Source: Planctomyces sp. SH-PL62 (GTDB lineage: Bacteria > Planctomycetota > Planctomycetia > Planctomycetales > Planctomycetaceae). Taken from it: a DNA stretch of 44,512 nucleotides. This document shows, one piece after another, positions 34,891-43,831 of the stretch; position 1 is the first letter of the stretch, and each line of letters starts with the position of its first letter. The position numbers and the translations under genes are program-made. The stretch lies in assembly GCA_945893045.1 (NCBI GenBank), contig CAMDEA010000059.1, positions 1 through 44,512 of the forward strand, read 5' to 3'. Under the pieces are notes generated by a model. It made no database searches and was not told where the DNA came from. It worked only from the letters and a program-made list of their open reading frames with translations.

Positions 34891-35523
34891 TCAGTTCACC
34901 CTTCCAGACCAATTCTCATTCGGGGCATCCGGGGTCGGATTGTTGCGCAAATCACACCAGAACGTTGTCGGCAAATCCACCGCCAGCGTGGGGAAGTACG
35001 CATCGACAAGTCCAAGGTCCGCCGCGGCTTGAAAACTCAAACCACATTCAGCGATGGGCAACTCGGCCGACTTCAGCAGAATCAACCGGCTCGCCGGCCA
35101 ACGGATCGCGGCCCAACCTGCGAGCGAATCGCTGGTCACGTCCCACGAGCGCGGCAGCGGTGTGGTCACATCCGGCGCGGCCTCTTCGATGCTGACGAAC
35201 GACATCAGATCCAGCAGCGGCACGCGGCCTCGCCGCCAAACCGATTCCGCCGCGGCACGGTTCGAGACCAGTTCCAACTCCGGCATGAGCGTCAACAGCA
35301 GCCGCTGGTTGAGGCGAATCGAATCCATCGCCAACCAATGCGACTGCTCTTCATTCAGACAGTGAGTCGCATGCCACTGCCGCACGACATCGGCAGCCAC
35401 ACCACCACCGCAGACCAAGAGTGGCCGGTCGCCAGCGAGCATCGCCACTACGGCTCGCAAGCGATCCGGCAATTCCGCGAGATCGAGCAGACTGCCGCCA
35501 AGTTTTAGGACAGCGACGCTCAT
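34891..35523 (-). CDS. Amino-acid-kinase-fold protein (MfnE/uridylate-kinase-like)
   Basis: The protein has 210 residues from ATG 35523. VAVLKLGGSLLDLAELPDRL is the phosphate-binding first loop of the amino acid kinase superfamily and PLLVCGGGVAADVVRQWHA the second glycine loop. The C-terminal DVTSDSLAGWAAIRWPASRL fits the nucleotide-binding part. The short length and sequence are like the small kinases that sit in the tetrahydromethanopterin/methanofuran gene sets of planctomycetes and methylotrophs (MfnE-like); a one-carbon role is plausible but unproven. An in-frame extension upstream to 35670 is encoded by the palindrome and overlaps hisG, so it is rejected. There is no clear ribosome-binding site. 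Confidence 0.72.
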   Translation of the reverse strand: MSVAVLKLGGSLLDLAELPDRLRAVVAMLAGDRPLLVCGGGVAADVVRQWHATHCLNEEQSHWLAMDSIRLNQRLLLTLMPELELVSNRAAAESVWRRGRVPLLDLMSFVSIEEAAPDVTTPLPRSWDVTSDSLAGWAAIRWPASRLILLKSAELPIAECGLSFQAAADLGLVDAYFPTLAVDLPTTFWCDLRNNPTPDAPNENWSGRVN

Positions 35524-35533
35524 GGGAAAACCG

Positions 35534-35631
35534 GGGTCAGGCACTTCGGAATTTCGGAATTGGCCGACTGGAGACTCCGCTCGCAATACAGACCTGGTCG
35601 GCCAATTCCGAAATTCCGAAGTGCCTGACCC
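35534..35631. repeat. Perfect 35 bp inverted repeat (TTCGGAAT family)
   Basis: The arms 35534-35568 and 35597-35631 are perfect inverses of 35 bp and contain the tandem unit TTCGGAAT twice between GTCAGGCAC and GGCCGAC. The spacer is 28 bp. It fills the hisG-kinase junction, ending 7 bases after the hisG stop and 10 bases before the kinase ATG. Confidence 0.95.
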
Positions 35632-35638
35632 CTGACTC

Positions 35639-36517
35639 TCAGTCGATGATCTTGTTGATGCCATACTCAACGATGCCGCGAGCGCCGGCCAGCTTCAAGG
35701 CCGGGATGATTGTGCGGACCAGCGACTCATCGACGATCGTGTTGACGTCCACCCAATCGGGATCGGACAGTGACGAAACGGTCGGCATTTGCAGCGCCGG
35801 CAATTGCTTGAGCACGTTGGGCAAATCCGCGCGGCGGACGTTCATCATCAGGCCGACTTTCCCTTCAGCATTCAAACAGCCGGCGAGCATCAGCACGAGG
35901 TTGTCGATCTTGTTCCGCTTCCAGGGATCGGCTGCGGCGGTCTTGTTGGCGATGAAGCGCGTGGTGCTCTGCAACAACTCTTCGACGATCCGCAGATTGT
36001 TGGCGCGCAGTGAGCTGCCGGTCTCGGTGACTTCGACAATCGCGTCGGCCAGTTTCGGCGGCTTGACCTCGGTCGCACCCCAACTGAACTCGACCTTCGC
36101 GGTCACGCCGTGCTTGGCCAGATACCGAGTCGTCAGGCCGACCACTTCGGTGGCGATCCGCTTGCCTTGCAGGTCTTTGACCGATTTCACCGGCGAGTCA
36201 TTCGGCACGCACAGCACCCAACGGACTGGGTTGCGGCTGACCTTCGAGAACATCAGCTCGCAGATTTCGACGACATCGGCGTTCGTTTCCTGAATCCAAT
36301 CGAAGCCGGTGATCCCCGCGTCGAGCACTCCTTCCTCAACGTATCGCGCCATTTCCTGAGCGCGGATCAACATGCACTCGATCTCCGGATCGTCGATCGT
36401 CGGGTAATAGCTGCGTGACTGAAACTTGATGTTGTAACCCGCGCGCTGAAACAGCGCGGCGGTCGCCTCTTGCAGGCTGCCGGCGGGAATGCCGAGCTTC
36501 AAAACTTTGTCTGACAT
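35639..36517 (-). CDS. hisG: ATP phosphoribosyltransferase HisG (long form)
   Basis: The protein has 292 residues, the length of the long, self-regulated form. It joins ATP and PRPP to give phosphoribosyl-ATP, the first step of histidine synthesis. [20 protein letters not shown] opens the protein. [20 protein letters not shown] and [12 protein letters not shown] form the first substrate region. The PRPP loop is in the segment [16 protein letters not shown]. The last ~75 residues ([20 protein letters not shown] to [14 protein letters not shown]) are the histidine-binding regulatory domain. hisI is upstream on the same strand, so the two his genes probably share a transcript. Confidence 0.96.
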   Translation of the reverse strand: MSDKVLKLGIPAGSLQEATAALFQRAGYNIKFQSRSYYPTIDDPEIECMLIRAQEMARYVEEGVLDAGITGFDWIQETNADVVEICELMFSKVSRNPVRWVLCVPNDSPVKSVKDLQGKRIATEVVGLTTRYLAKHGVTAKVEFSWGATEVKPPKLADAIVEVTETGSSLRANNLRIVEELLQSTTRFIANKTAAADPWKRNKIDNLVLMLAGCLNAEGKVGLMMNVRRADLPNVLKQLPALQMPTVSSLSDPDWVDVNTIVDESLVRTIIPALKLAGARGIVEYGINKIID

Positions 36518-36540
36518 TGGGGTTTCTCTGGCTGAGGGAA

Positions 36541-36621
36541 ACCACTAATCGGCGCTAATCTTCGCTAATAAAGACCGCGATTTGCATCTCTCATTAGCGA
36601 AGATTAGCGTCGATTAGCGGT
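36541..36621. repeat. Class II inverted repeat (CGCTAATC family)
   Basis: The left arm (36541-36569) has three 10 bp units (CACTAATCGG, CGCTAATCTT, CGCTAAT). The right arm (36593-36621) is its inverse with one or two changes. The spacer is 23 bp. It fills the hisI-hisG gap. Confidence 0.92.
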
Positions 36622-36641
36622 CAGTGGACTTCGACTTCGCG

Positions 36642-37025
36642 TCACTTCTTGTAGACCACCTTTGGATCGAAGACGCGGTCGCCGATGACGGTGACGATGC
36701 CTGTCGCCGGGTCGACTTGGCGGAAGAAGCAACTCGTGTAGCCTTCGTGGCAGGCGGCTCCGCCGATTTGATTGACCTTCACCAGCAGCGTGTCGGCGTC
36801 GCAATCGAAATAGATTTCTTTCAACTCTTGGACGTTGCCGCTCTCTTCACCTTTGCGCCACAGCTTTTGGCGGCTCCGGCTGTAGTAGCAAACGCGACCG
36901 GTTTTCAGCGTTTCCTGGTAGGCCGTTTGATTCATGTAGGCCAACATCAAGACCTCGCCGGTCTTCACGTCTTGCGCGATGACCGGGATGAGTTCGGATT
37001 TCGAGAAATCTGGTCCAGCAGACAC
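36642..37025 (-). CDS. hisI: Phosphoribosyl-AMP cyclohydrolase HisI
   Basis: The protein has 127 residues from GTG 37025, with GGAG 6 bases upstream; no in-frame ATG fits. It opens the purine ring of phosphoribosyl-AMP in histidine synthesis. The metal site [13 protein letters not shown] and the zinc motif [12 protein letters not shown] are intact, as is [17 protein letters not shown] and the [18 protein letters not shown] substrate loop. It lacks the HisE pyrophosphohydrolase domain. It lies between xylA and hisG on the same strand. A longer reading frame upstream runs through the REP pair and over xylA and is not real. Confidence 0.95.
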   Translation of the reverse strand: MSAGPDFSKSELIPVIAQDVKTGEVLMLAYMNQTAYQETLKTGRVCYYSRSRQKLWRKGEESGNVQELKEIYFDCDADTLLVKVNQIGGAACHEGYTSCFFRQVDPATGIVTVIGDRVFDPKVVYKK

Positions 37026-37039
37026 AGGATGCTCCGTGA

Positions 37040-37117
37040 GTAGGTCAGCCTTTCCAGGCTGACTCGGTGACGAATTGGCGGTGGTTGCGACATTCGGGTC
37101 AGGCTGGAAAGCCTGAC

Positions 37118-37121
<4 letters not shown>
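37040..37121. repeat. REP-like inverted pair with GTAG feet, overlapping the xylA stop
   Basis: GTAG (37040-37043) is followed by hairpin GTCAGCCT-TTCC-AGGCTGAC (37044-37063), 34 spacer bases, hairpin GTCAGGCT-GGAA-AGCCTGAC (37098-37117) and CTAC (37118-37121). On the minus strand the second GTAG gives xylA its TAG. The left half is 14 bases before the hisI GTG. Confidence 0.93.
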
Positions 37122-38437
<1,316 letters not shown>

Positions 38438-38627
38438 GAGTTGCTCTGCTGCGAAAAGTAGACGGTGATTTGACGTCAAAACCGCACGGCAACCATCGGA
38501 TTCCGCGCGGGGCGAGAGGGTAGCGGCGAGCTTTCGGACTGCCAACGATCCCATCGAATGGTTCGCGAAGATTTGCCTTGCTGCAAATTTTGCCGATGCG
38601 GTACAAGCCCGACGAAGCTTTGCATTT

Positions 38628-38679
38628 GTAGCCCGGACGCCTACGTCCGGGGGTGTCCGGACGTAGGCGTCCGAACTAC
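38628..38679. repeat. REP-like inverted pair with GTAG feet
   Basis: GTAG (38628-38631) is followed by hairpin CCCGGACG-CCTA-CGTCCGGG, then TCCGGACG-TAGG-CGTCCGA, and CTAC (38676-38679). It is intergenic between the divergent xylA and membrane-protein genes; the rest of that 270-base gap shows nothing I can name apart from the two starts. Confidence 0.92.
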
Positions 38680-38708
38680 TGAAGAATCAGAAAGCGGCAA
38701 GGATGCCC

Positions 38709-41700
38709 ATGCAGAACTCGCGATGGTGGAATGCGATCCTCGGCGGTGTCAGCGGAGTCGCTCTGGTCGCTGGAGTCAGTCAATTCTGGCTCAACGCGGG
38801 GACGTCGCTGCCGGCTCAGACGGCGTTGCTCGCAACGTTACTCGTGGCGTTGATCGCCCAAGCGGTGATGCCGGTTCGGTGGCGAAACGGACTGCTGTCA
38901 CAGTCCGCTCGATTGTTTGTGCTGTCGGCGGGGACGGTTGTGTTGCCCAGCCTGTTTGAGTTGTCTTGGAAGCTGCTCGGTACGACGAGAGTTGATCTTT
39001 CCAGTTCGCTCACCGCTCAATGCGTTGGGCTGACAATCATGGCGCTGGCAACCTTGGGATTGCCGACGCTCTGCACGCTGGGACTGAGCTCCTCCGGACG
39101 TCAAACGATCTTTGGAATCTCGCTGGCTCTCGCGATTGGCATTGGTGGAGTTGGACTGGCCACGTTCATCGGCCCAGACGGTTGCGGACTGCTCGCGGCG
39201 GCGTGTGGGCTGGTCTTCTTCTTGATGGCGATGGTGATTTGGACTCGAGATCGAAATGCGGTCTGTAGTCCGAACCCTTGTGGTTCGGAGGATTCCTCTG
39301 GTTATGCAAATCATCCAGGCCACAAGGGCCTGAGCTACAGGATCATGGCGTTGATCGCTATTGGCGTGCTGTGGGTCATCGGCCAACGATTGGTTCGGCA
39401 ACTGGTGCCTGATTCTTTCGCGCTGATGGCGGTGGAATTGGGGACGCTCGTGGCGAGTGTCTCGATGGGCCGCTGGTTGGCTCGTGACGATCGGCGCGGC
39501 GGTCTCGTGGCTTGTGGGTTGGGACTCTCGTGTTGGATGTGGCTGTGCCTCGCATTGTTTCCGCTCGGTGTGCGACTGGCATTGTGGGAGAACGCGACAA
39601 TCTCTCAGGTCTGGCTGTTGCAGTCGCTGCGGTTGACGATGGTGGGACTCGTGCTGGTGCCGATCGGTTTGAGTGCTGGAGTGTTGATCGGACGCAATGG
39701 CTCCGTCGTGGCCATCGCCTTCGCGTTGTGCTCTGCGATGGCGACGAGTTGGCTATTGCCAGGCGTTGGGCTGTGGAACTTCGCGTTGATGGCGACAAGC
39801 GTGTTGCTGGTCGTGGCGGTTCGAAGGACGGTCATCCGAACCCCACCGAGCTTGTCTCGGTGGTTCCAGGCTTTTGCACTACGAGATGTTTCCTCGACGA
39901 ACGTGATTGCCGTAGTGCAGAAGCCCGTAAACCACCGAGGCAAGCTCGGTGGGGTGAAGGTCGAAACTCTCGGTCGTGTCGCGGTCGCAGTAACGGTGCT
40001 CTTCACGCTGACCGCGCCGGCATGGGTGCGGTATCGGCCGGAGTTGGCCGCAAAAGTGTTGTTCGATACGGGCGTGTTCGTCGCCTCGCGAGCGGAGACT
40101 CCGTGGGATCAACTGCCGGTGCTGGATGAAGGCCGCGCGGCGCTGGTTGTCGAGGGAGATCGCGGCACGTTGACGGCGTGGAAGTTTTCCGGCTCGCGAT
40201 TCCTGGTGCGTGAGAATGGAATCCCGAAAGGGACGTTCGCGGCGAACGCTCAACTGGCTCCGCGATTCGCGCCGGATGTGCTGCCGACGGTGTTACCGCT
40301 GGTGACTCACGAGCATCCGCAGAGCCTGTTGTTGCTCGGCCTGCGAACGGGTGAGCCGGCCGCCATGGCCACGATGTTTCCGTTGCGGCGCATCGTCTGC
40401 ATTGAGGCGGATCGCGGCGTCCTGGCGTTGAGCCGATCGCTGCTGTCGAGCAGCAATGAGGTCTCGCCCCTGAGCGATGATCGCCTGGAGACGCGCGTTT
40501 GCGATCCGGCTTTGGCGGTGCGAACGATGTCAGAACAGTTCGATGTGATTGTGGCCTCGGCGGATCAGCCGTCGTTGCCACAGGCGGCGAATGGATTCAC
40601 GGTCGAGTCCTTGCGTGCGGCGGCAGGATGCTTGAACGACGAGGGGGTGTTCGCGATTCGCTATCAGCACATTGATCTCGGCCCGCGTTCAGTGCGAGGG
40701 CTGGCGAAGACGATGTCGGCGGCGTTTCGCGAAGTCGCGGCGGTCGAGATCGCACCGGGAGAATTGCTGTTCCTCGGCACGAATAGCGAACGTGGATTTG
40801 CTCGCGAAGGCTTCGTCGAACGCTGGCAGCGTCCGCATGTGCGGCAGTTGTTGGCGTCGGTCGGCTGGGATTGGAGTACTCCGCTGCGGCTGCCAATGCT
40901 GAGCCACGAGGCCCTGCAAGAACTCGTGCTTCAGTCGGGAGGAGTCGTGAATGTCGCCTCGCGTTCGACGTGGCCGTTCCGGCTGCCAGCCGAAGTCATG
41001 CGTTGGGAGAACAAGCTGCAACAGGTACAGGCCGAGCTTGCTCCGCACGAACGCTTCCTGATGGCTTGGGGCGGCGATGAGGCGAACAACGCCGATGTTG
41101 CCGCGCGGCTGAGCGAATGGGAACTTTCGCGAGCGATCATTCGCCGCCACTCGGACGAGTTCTGGGCGTATCGCAAGAGCGTCAAAGAGCACATGACGAG
41201 CGCACCGCGGGCGATGATTCAGCAAGCCGGTCACAGCTCGGCGGACTCAGAATTACACGCGGACGACCGCCGGCGATTGCGTTACTTCCGGACGATCGGA
41301 GAGCTGGCGAAGAATGCGGCTCCGATGGAAGCGGACCTCGATCGAGTGCGGCAGTTCGAGTCACCCTTCGATCCGCTGGTCAGCCCGTTCCTGCATCAAG
41401 AGCTGGTCGAATTGACGCCGCGCTGCTCGGACCGCGACGCCGCTGCCGAGCTGCATCATCGGCTCGCCGCGATCTACTTTTCGACGCCGGCCGATCGTTC
41501 GATCCGCAACGTCGCCGATGCGCTGCAATTCGTGAACTCGACGCCGGCCGCGATTCCCGACAACGTCGAGCGGTACGACCACCTCAACGCACTGCTGCAA
41601 ATGTTGCTGGCCCGCTGGTCCGCTCGCGGTGAGTTTCGTCCCACGTCATCGCGCGTCGCGCTGAACGACATCGAACGCAGCATCGCTGCCGCAGAGGCGT

Positions 41701-41897
41701 CCTTCGCGACGCTTGATGCTTTGTCGGCTCTAGGGGTCGTCCCGGCTGCCGAATGGCAGGCACGTCAGCGGCACCTCGAACGCCGACTCGTTCGTCCGCT
41801 GCGAACCTATCGCGGCCAAGTCTTGCAGCACTATGTCAAGAACGAGCGAACCAAAGAGATCGTCGATCAGAGCGAAGCGCTGACGCCTCTGCCGTAG
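38709..41897 (+). CDS. Polytopic membrane protein with spermidine-synthase-like domain
   Basis: The protein has 1062 residues from ATG 38709 (AAGGA at 38699-38703; ATG 38703 is the alternative). The first ~430 residues have about a dozen hydrophobic segments, like the membrane part of fused MFS/spermidine-synthase proteins. Residues ~435-680 resemble a class I methyltransferase/spermidine-synthase fold: LPLVTHEHPQSLLLLGLRTG, RRIVCIEADRGVLALSRSLL, FDVIVASADQPSLPQAANGF. The glycine loop is imperfect, so catalysis is uncertain. A helical C-terminal region of ~380 residues follows with no family I can name. Two palindromic elements are read in frame in cytoplasmic loops (residues ~185-211 and ~378-416). 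The TAG stop lies in a GTAG foot. Confidence 0.8.
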   Translation: MQNSRWWNAILGGVSGVALVAGVSQFWLNAGTSLPAQTALLATLLVALIAQAVMPVRWRNGLLSQSARLFVLSAGTVVLPSLFELSWKLLGTTRVDLSSSLTAQCVGLTIMALATLGLPTLCTLGLSSSGRQTIFGISLALAIGIGGVGLATFIGPDGCGLLAAACGLVFFLMAMVIWTRDRNAVCSPNPCGSEDSSGYANHPGHKGLSYRIMALIAIGVLWVIGQRLVRQLVPDSFALMAVELGTLVASVSMGRWLARDDRRGGLVACGLGLSCWMWLCLALFPLGVRLALWENATISQVWLLQSLRLTMVGLVLVPIGLSAGVLIGRNGSVVAIAFALCSAMATSWLLPGVGLWNFALMATSVLLVVAVRRTVIRTPPSLSRWFQAFALRDVSSTNVIAVVQKPVNHRGKLGGVKVETLGRVAVAVTVLFTLTAPAWVRYRPELAAKVLFDTGVFVASRAETPWDQLPVLDEGRAALVVEGDRGTLTAWKFSGSRFLVRENGIPKGTFAANAQLAPRFAPDVLPTVLPLVTHEHPQSLLLLGLRTGEPAAMATMFPLRRIVCIEADRGVLALSRSLLSSSNEVSPLSDDRLETRVCDPALAVRTMSEQFDVIVASADQPSLPQAANGFTVESLRAAAGCLNDEGVFAIRYQHIDLGPRSVRGLAKTMSAAFREVAAVEIAPGELLFLGTNSERGFAREGFVERWQRPHVRQLLASVGWDWSTPLRLPMLSHEALQELVLQSGGVVNVASRSTWPFRLPAEVMRWENKLQQVQAELAPHERFLMAWGGDEANNADVAARLSEWELSRAIIRRHSDEFWAYRKSVKEHMTSAPRAMIQQAGHSSADSELHADDRRRLRYFRTIGELAKNAAPMEADLDRVRQFESPFDPLVSPFLHQELVELTPRCSDRDAAAELHHRLAAIYFSTPADRSIRNVADALQFVNSTPAAIPDNVERYDHLNALLQMLLARWSARGEFRPTSSRVALNDIERSIAAAEASFATLDALSALGVVPAAEWQARQRHLERRLVRPLRTYRGQVLQHYVKNERTKEIVDQSEALTPLP
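39263..39340. repeat. In-frame REP-like pair inside the membrane protein gene (first)
   Basis: CTGTAG and CTACAG form the ends. The left hairpin is TCCGAACC-CTTGT-GGTTCGGA (39269-39289); the right is CAGGCC-ACAAG-GGCCTG (39316-39332). The halves are diverged but share the loop CCTTGTGG/CCACAAGG. The length is 78 bp, 26 codons, read as AVCSPNPCGSEDSS and onward between two membrane segments. Confidence 0.88.
39840..39955. repeat. In-frame nested palindrome inside the membrane protein gene (second)
   Basis: The outer arms (39840-39865 and 39930-39955), ACCCCACCGAG…CTCGGTGG and inverse, are each a hairpin. An inner inverted pair GGCTTTTGCACTACG (39869-39883) and CGTAGTGCAGAAGCC (39911-39925) lies within. 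It is translated as TPPSLSRWFQAFALRDVSST and onward, after a membrane segment ending VVAVRRTVIR. Confidence 0.9.
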
Positions 41898-41902
41898 CTT
41901 GA

Positions 41903-41945
41903 CGCCCCGCTCGCCTGTCTCTGTCAGGGCTGCGCGAGGTATAAC
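41903..41945 (+). promoter_or_regulatory. Conserved promoter-like module, copy 3, preceded by GTAG
   Basis: CGCCCCGCTCGCCTG (41903-41917) is followed by CTCTGTCAGGG and TATAAC (41940-41945), 33 bases before the nucleotidyltransferase ATG. GTAG at 41894-41897 includes the TAG stop of the preceding gene. The distance from CGCCTG to TATA is 22 here against 26 in the other two copies. Confidence 0.5.
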
Positions 41946-41977
41946 ATCTCGCGTGCCTCGCAATTCAGGAACCGCCC

Positions 41978-42850
41978 ATGAGCACGGCTCAGATTCCACA
42001 GACGCTGACAACAGTCCAAAACAGCGCGACTGCAGCGCTGGAGAACCCCGAATGCGTTCCGTACGAACAACGCCTGAACCAGAATTCGAGGTGGGCCTTG
42101 AGCGAAGGTAGTGTGTTCTTTGAAGACAAAGGCGCGGTTCAGCAAGCGATGCGTCGCATCGCCAAGCGACTGGACGAACTTGGAGTCCCGTATGCCATCG
42201 TTGGCGGGATGGCGTTGTTTCAACACGGCTTTCGGCGGTTCACCGAGGATGTGGACATCCTCGTGACTCGCGACGGGCTGAAGACAATTCACGAGAACTT
42301 GGAGGGTCGCGGATACTTGCCGCCATTCACCGGCAGCAAACACCTGCGCGACACGGAACTGGGCGTGAAGGTCGAGTTCTTGGTTTCCGGCGGCTTTCCC
42401 GGCGACGGCAAGCCCAAGCCCGTGGCATTCCCCGATCCGGCGACCGTGGCCGAGGTCATCGAGGGAAGAAAATACATCCGCTTGACCTCGCTGCTGGAAT
42501 TGAAATTGGCATCCGGAATGAGCAGCGAGCAGCGAGGCAAGGACTTGATCGACATCCAGCAGCTCATTCGGGCGGCCCACTTGCCGCTCGATCTCGCGGA
42601 CCAACTGCATCCCTACGTCCAAGAAAAGTACCGCGCCTTGTGGTCGCTGGAATGGCCTGCGGGACGACGCTATCTCCGCGCCTGGCCGCGAGAATCGCTC
42701 ACGCCAGAAACGCTCGACGGATTGCTGGCGGAGGGTTTTGTCGTCGATGCGACACGCAGTGCCGATGCTCAATTCGTATTCTTGGCAACCACCGATCCAC
42801 AAGTCGCCTTCCGTTACGACATGCCCGACGAGAGCGAGTACCGCGAGTAG
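41978..42850 (+). CDS. Nucleotidyltransferase-fold protein (AbiEii/MNT-like)
   Basis: The protein has 290 residues from ATG 41978, with AGGA at 41966-41969. After a poorly conserved ~55-residue leader, LDELGVPYAIVGGMALFQHG followed by RRFTEDVDILV carries the nucleotidyltransferase signature (Gly76-Gly77, Asp91, Asp93); GVKVEFLVSGG may give the third acidic residue. YIRLTSLLELKLASGMSSEQ and RGKDLIDIQQLI are typical of the stand-alone family related to AbiEii toxins. The C-terminal ~80 residues are specific to this protein. No antitoxin-like partner is adjacent, so a toxin role is not supported. It has its own promoter-like module. The TAG stop lies in a GTAG foot. Confidence 0.82.
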   Translation: MSTAQIPQTLTTVQNSATAALENPECVPYEQRLNQNSRWALSEGSVFFEDKGAVQQAMRRIAKRLDELGVPYAIVGGMALFQHGFRRFTEDVDILVTRDGLKTIHENLEGRGYLPPFTGSKHLRDTELGVKVEFLVSGGFPGDGKPKPVAFPDPATVAEVIEGRKYIRLTSLLELKLASGMSSEQRGKDLIDIQQLIRAAHLPLDLADQLHPYVQEKYRALWSLEWPAGRRYLRAWPRESLTPETLDGLLAEGFVVDATRSADAQFVFLATTDPQVAFRYDMPDESEYRE

Positions 42851-42870
42851 GATGGCCGCCCTCGGCCGTC
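42847..42870 (+). repeat. REP-like single hairpin with GTAG foot at a stop codon
   Basis: GTAG (42847-42850) contains the TAG of the nucleotidyltransferase gene and is followed by the hairpin GATGGCCG-CCCT-CGGCCGTC (42851-42870). Confidence 0.8.
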
Positions 42871-42888
42871 AAAGTTGCCGATGCGGCA

Positions 42889-43614
42889 TCAGGCGGAGCG
42901 CTTGCGAATCGTTCGTGGTTGTCGCAGCTTGGCTCGTGGCTGGATCGGCTGATACAGCCAAGCTCGCTGTTGCTTCCCGATCGTTTCCCAGAGGTTTAGC
43001 TCGCGGAAGCAGAACGCAATCTTTTGAGCCAACCAGCGCGGCACATCGGCGGCGATCGCGAGGTCGGCTGTTGTGAAAGGTGCTCCGCAAAAGAGTTGTT
43101 GAACGGTCGCTGGAAACAGATCGAGCAATTCCTCGGCGGAACGGATCACGCGCCGGTCTTCGACGCTCATGAGGCAGCGGTCCTCAATCGTGAAGTCTCG
43201 CTGACGTCGCCATCGCTTGGGGCGAGGAATCCGAAATTCTTCTTCGGTGATCAGCAGCAGTTCCAGCGTCAGTTTCGGATGCGGGAACGCTCCGAGGAAG
43301 TGGACCAGTTCGCCGAAGACATGGAGAAAATCTTGTCGGCGCGGACTCCAACGACGTGAAATCTCCGCGCCTCCCTGCCGCTCACGGCGAACAATCTGCT
43401 TGCGAGCCGTCAGTGGTTTGACGACCGTGACCTCGAAACCTTGTGCGAGCAAGTCGGCGATCTTTCGCCGAATGGCGAACAGCGACGCCACCTGTACTTC
43501 GATCAGCCGCCCGTTGACGACCGCGTCGATGCGATAACCGGCGAGCGTTTGCTCTTCGGCCTCCGCGTTCCCAGAAACGAGCCGCTTTAATTCGCGATGC
43601 AGTGACGTTTCCAT
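42889..43614 (-). CDS. Uncharacterised protein with restriction-nuclease-like N-terminus
   Basis: The protein has 241 residues from ATG 43614; upstream in-frame sequence to 43761 is encoded by a palindrome and is rejected. Residues ~20-75 (YRIDAVVNGRLIEVQVASLF then AIRRKIADLLAQGFEVTVV) fit the Asp…Glu-x-Gln/Lys pattern of a PD-(D/E)XK fold, here D30, E39, Q41, with Gln in place of the usual Lys. The segment SRRWSPRRQDFLHVFGELVH, then LTLELLLITEEEFRIPRPKR, and a winged-helix-like end (PFTTADLAIAADVPRWLAQK) resemble a widespread bacterial family I know only as hypothetical. No ribosome-binding site is visible. It converges on the nucleotidyltransferase gene. Confidence 0.7.
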   Translation of the reverse strand: METSLHRELKRLVSGNAEAEEQTLAGYRIDAVVNGRLIEVQVASLFAIRRKIADLLAQGFEVTVVKPLTARKQIVRRERQGGAEISRRWSPRRQDFLHVFGELVHFLGAFPHPKLTLELLLITEEEFRIPRPKRWRRQRDFTIEDRCLMSVEDRRVIRSAEELLDLFPATVQQLFCGAPFTTADLAIAADVPRWLAQKIAFCFRELNLWETIGKQQRAWLYQPIQPRAKLRQPRTIRKRSA

Positions 43615-43683
43615 GCACAGGTTGTAGGCCACAGGCAAAAAACAACGCGAGACCAGTCGAGGGGGGTCGGCGAAAGTCCGAAG

Positions 43684-43831
43684 CTTTGGAGTGCGGTGTG
43701 TCAGCACCGCTTTGGATTGTTTTCTTTTCTCTGCGAGCTTTGCGCCTCTGCGTGAAAACAATTCTCACGCAGAGGCGCAAAGCTCGCAGAGGGGGAAATC
43801 CAAAGCGGTGCTGACACACCGCACTCCAAAG
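43684..43831. repeat. Nested perfect inverted repeats abutting the symporter stop
   Basis: The outer arms 43684-43718 and 43797-43831 are perfect 35 bp inverses (CTTTGGAGTGCGGTG… and inverse). The inner arms 43729-43755 and 43765-43791 are perfect 27 bp inverses containing CTCTGCG twice. The inner element looks as if inserted in the loop of the outer one. The right outer arm ends on the base before the symporter's TAA. Confidence 0.95.

Noticed and set aside
34891..35670. Longer kinase start at 35670
   Set aside because: The extra 49 residues are encoded by the 35 bp inverted repeat and overlap hisG; the kinase fold starts at MSVAVLKLGGS.
41978..43614. Nucleotidyltransferase and nuclease-like gene as a toxin-antitoxin pair
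   Set aside because: They converge, are not co-transcribed, and neither resembles an AbiEi-type antitoxin.
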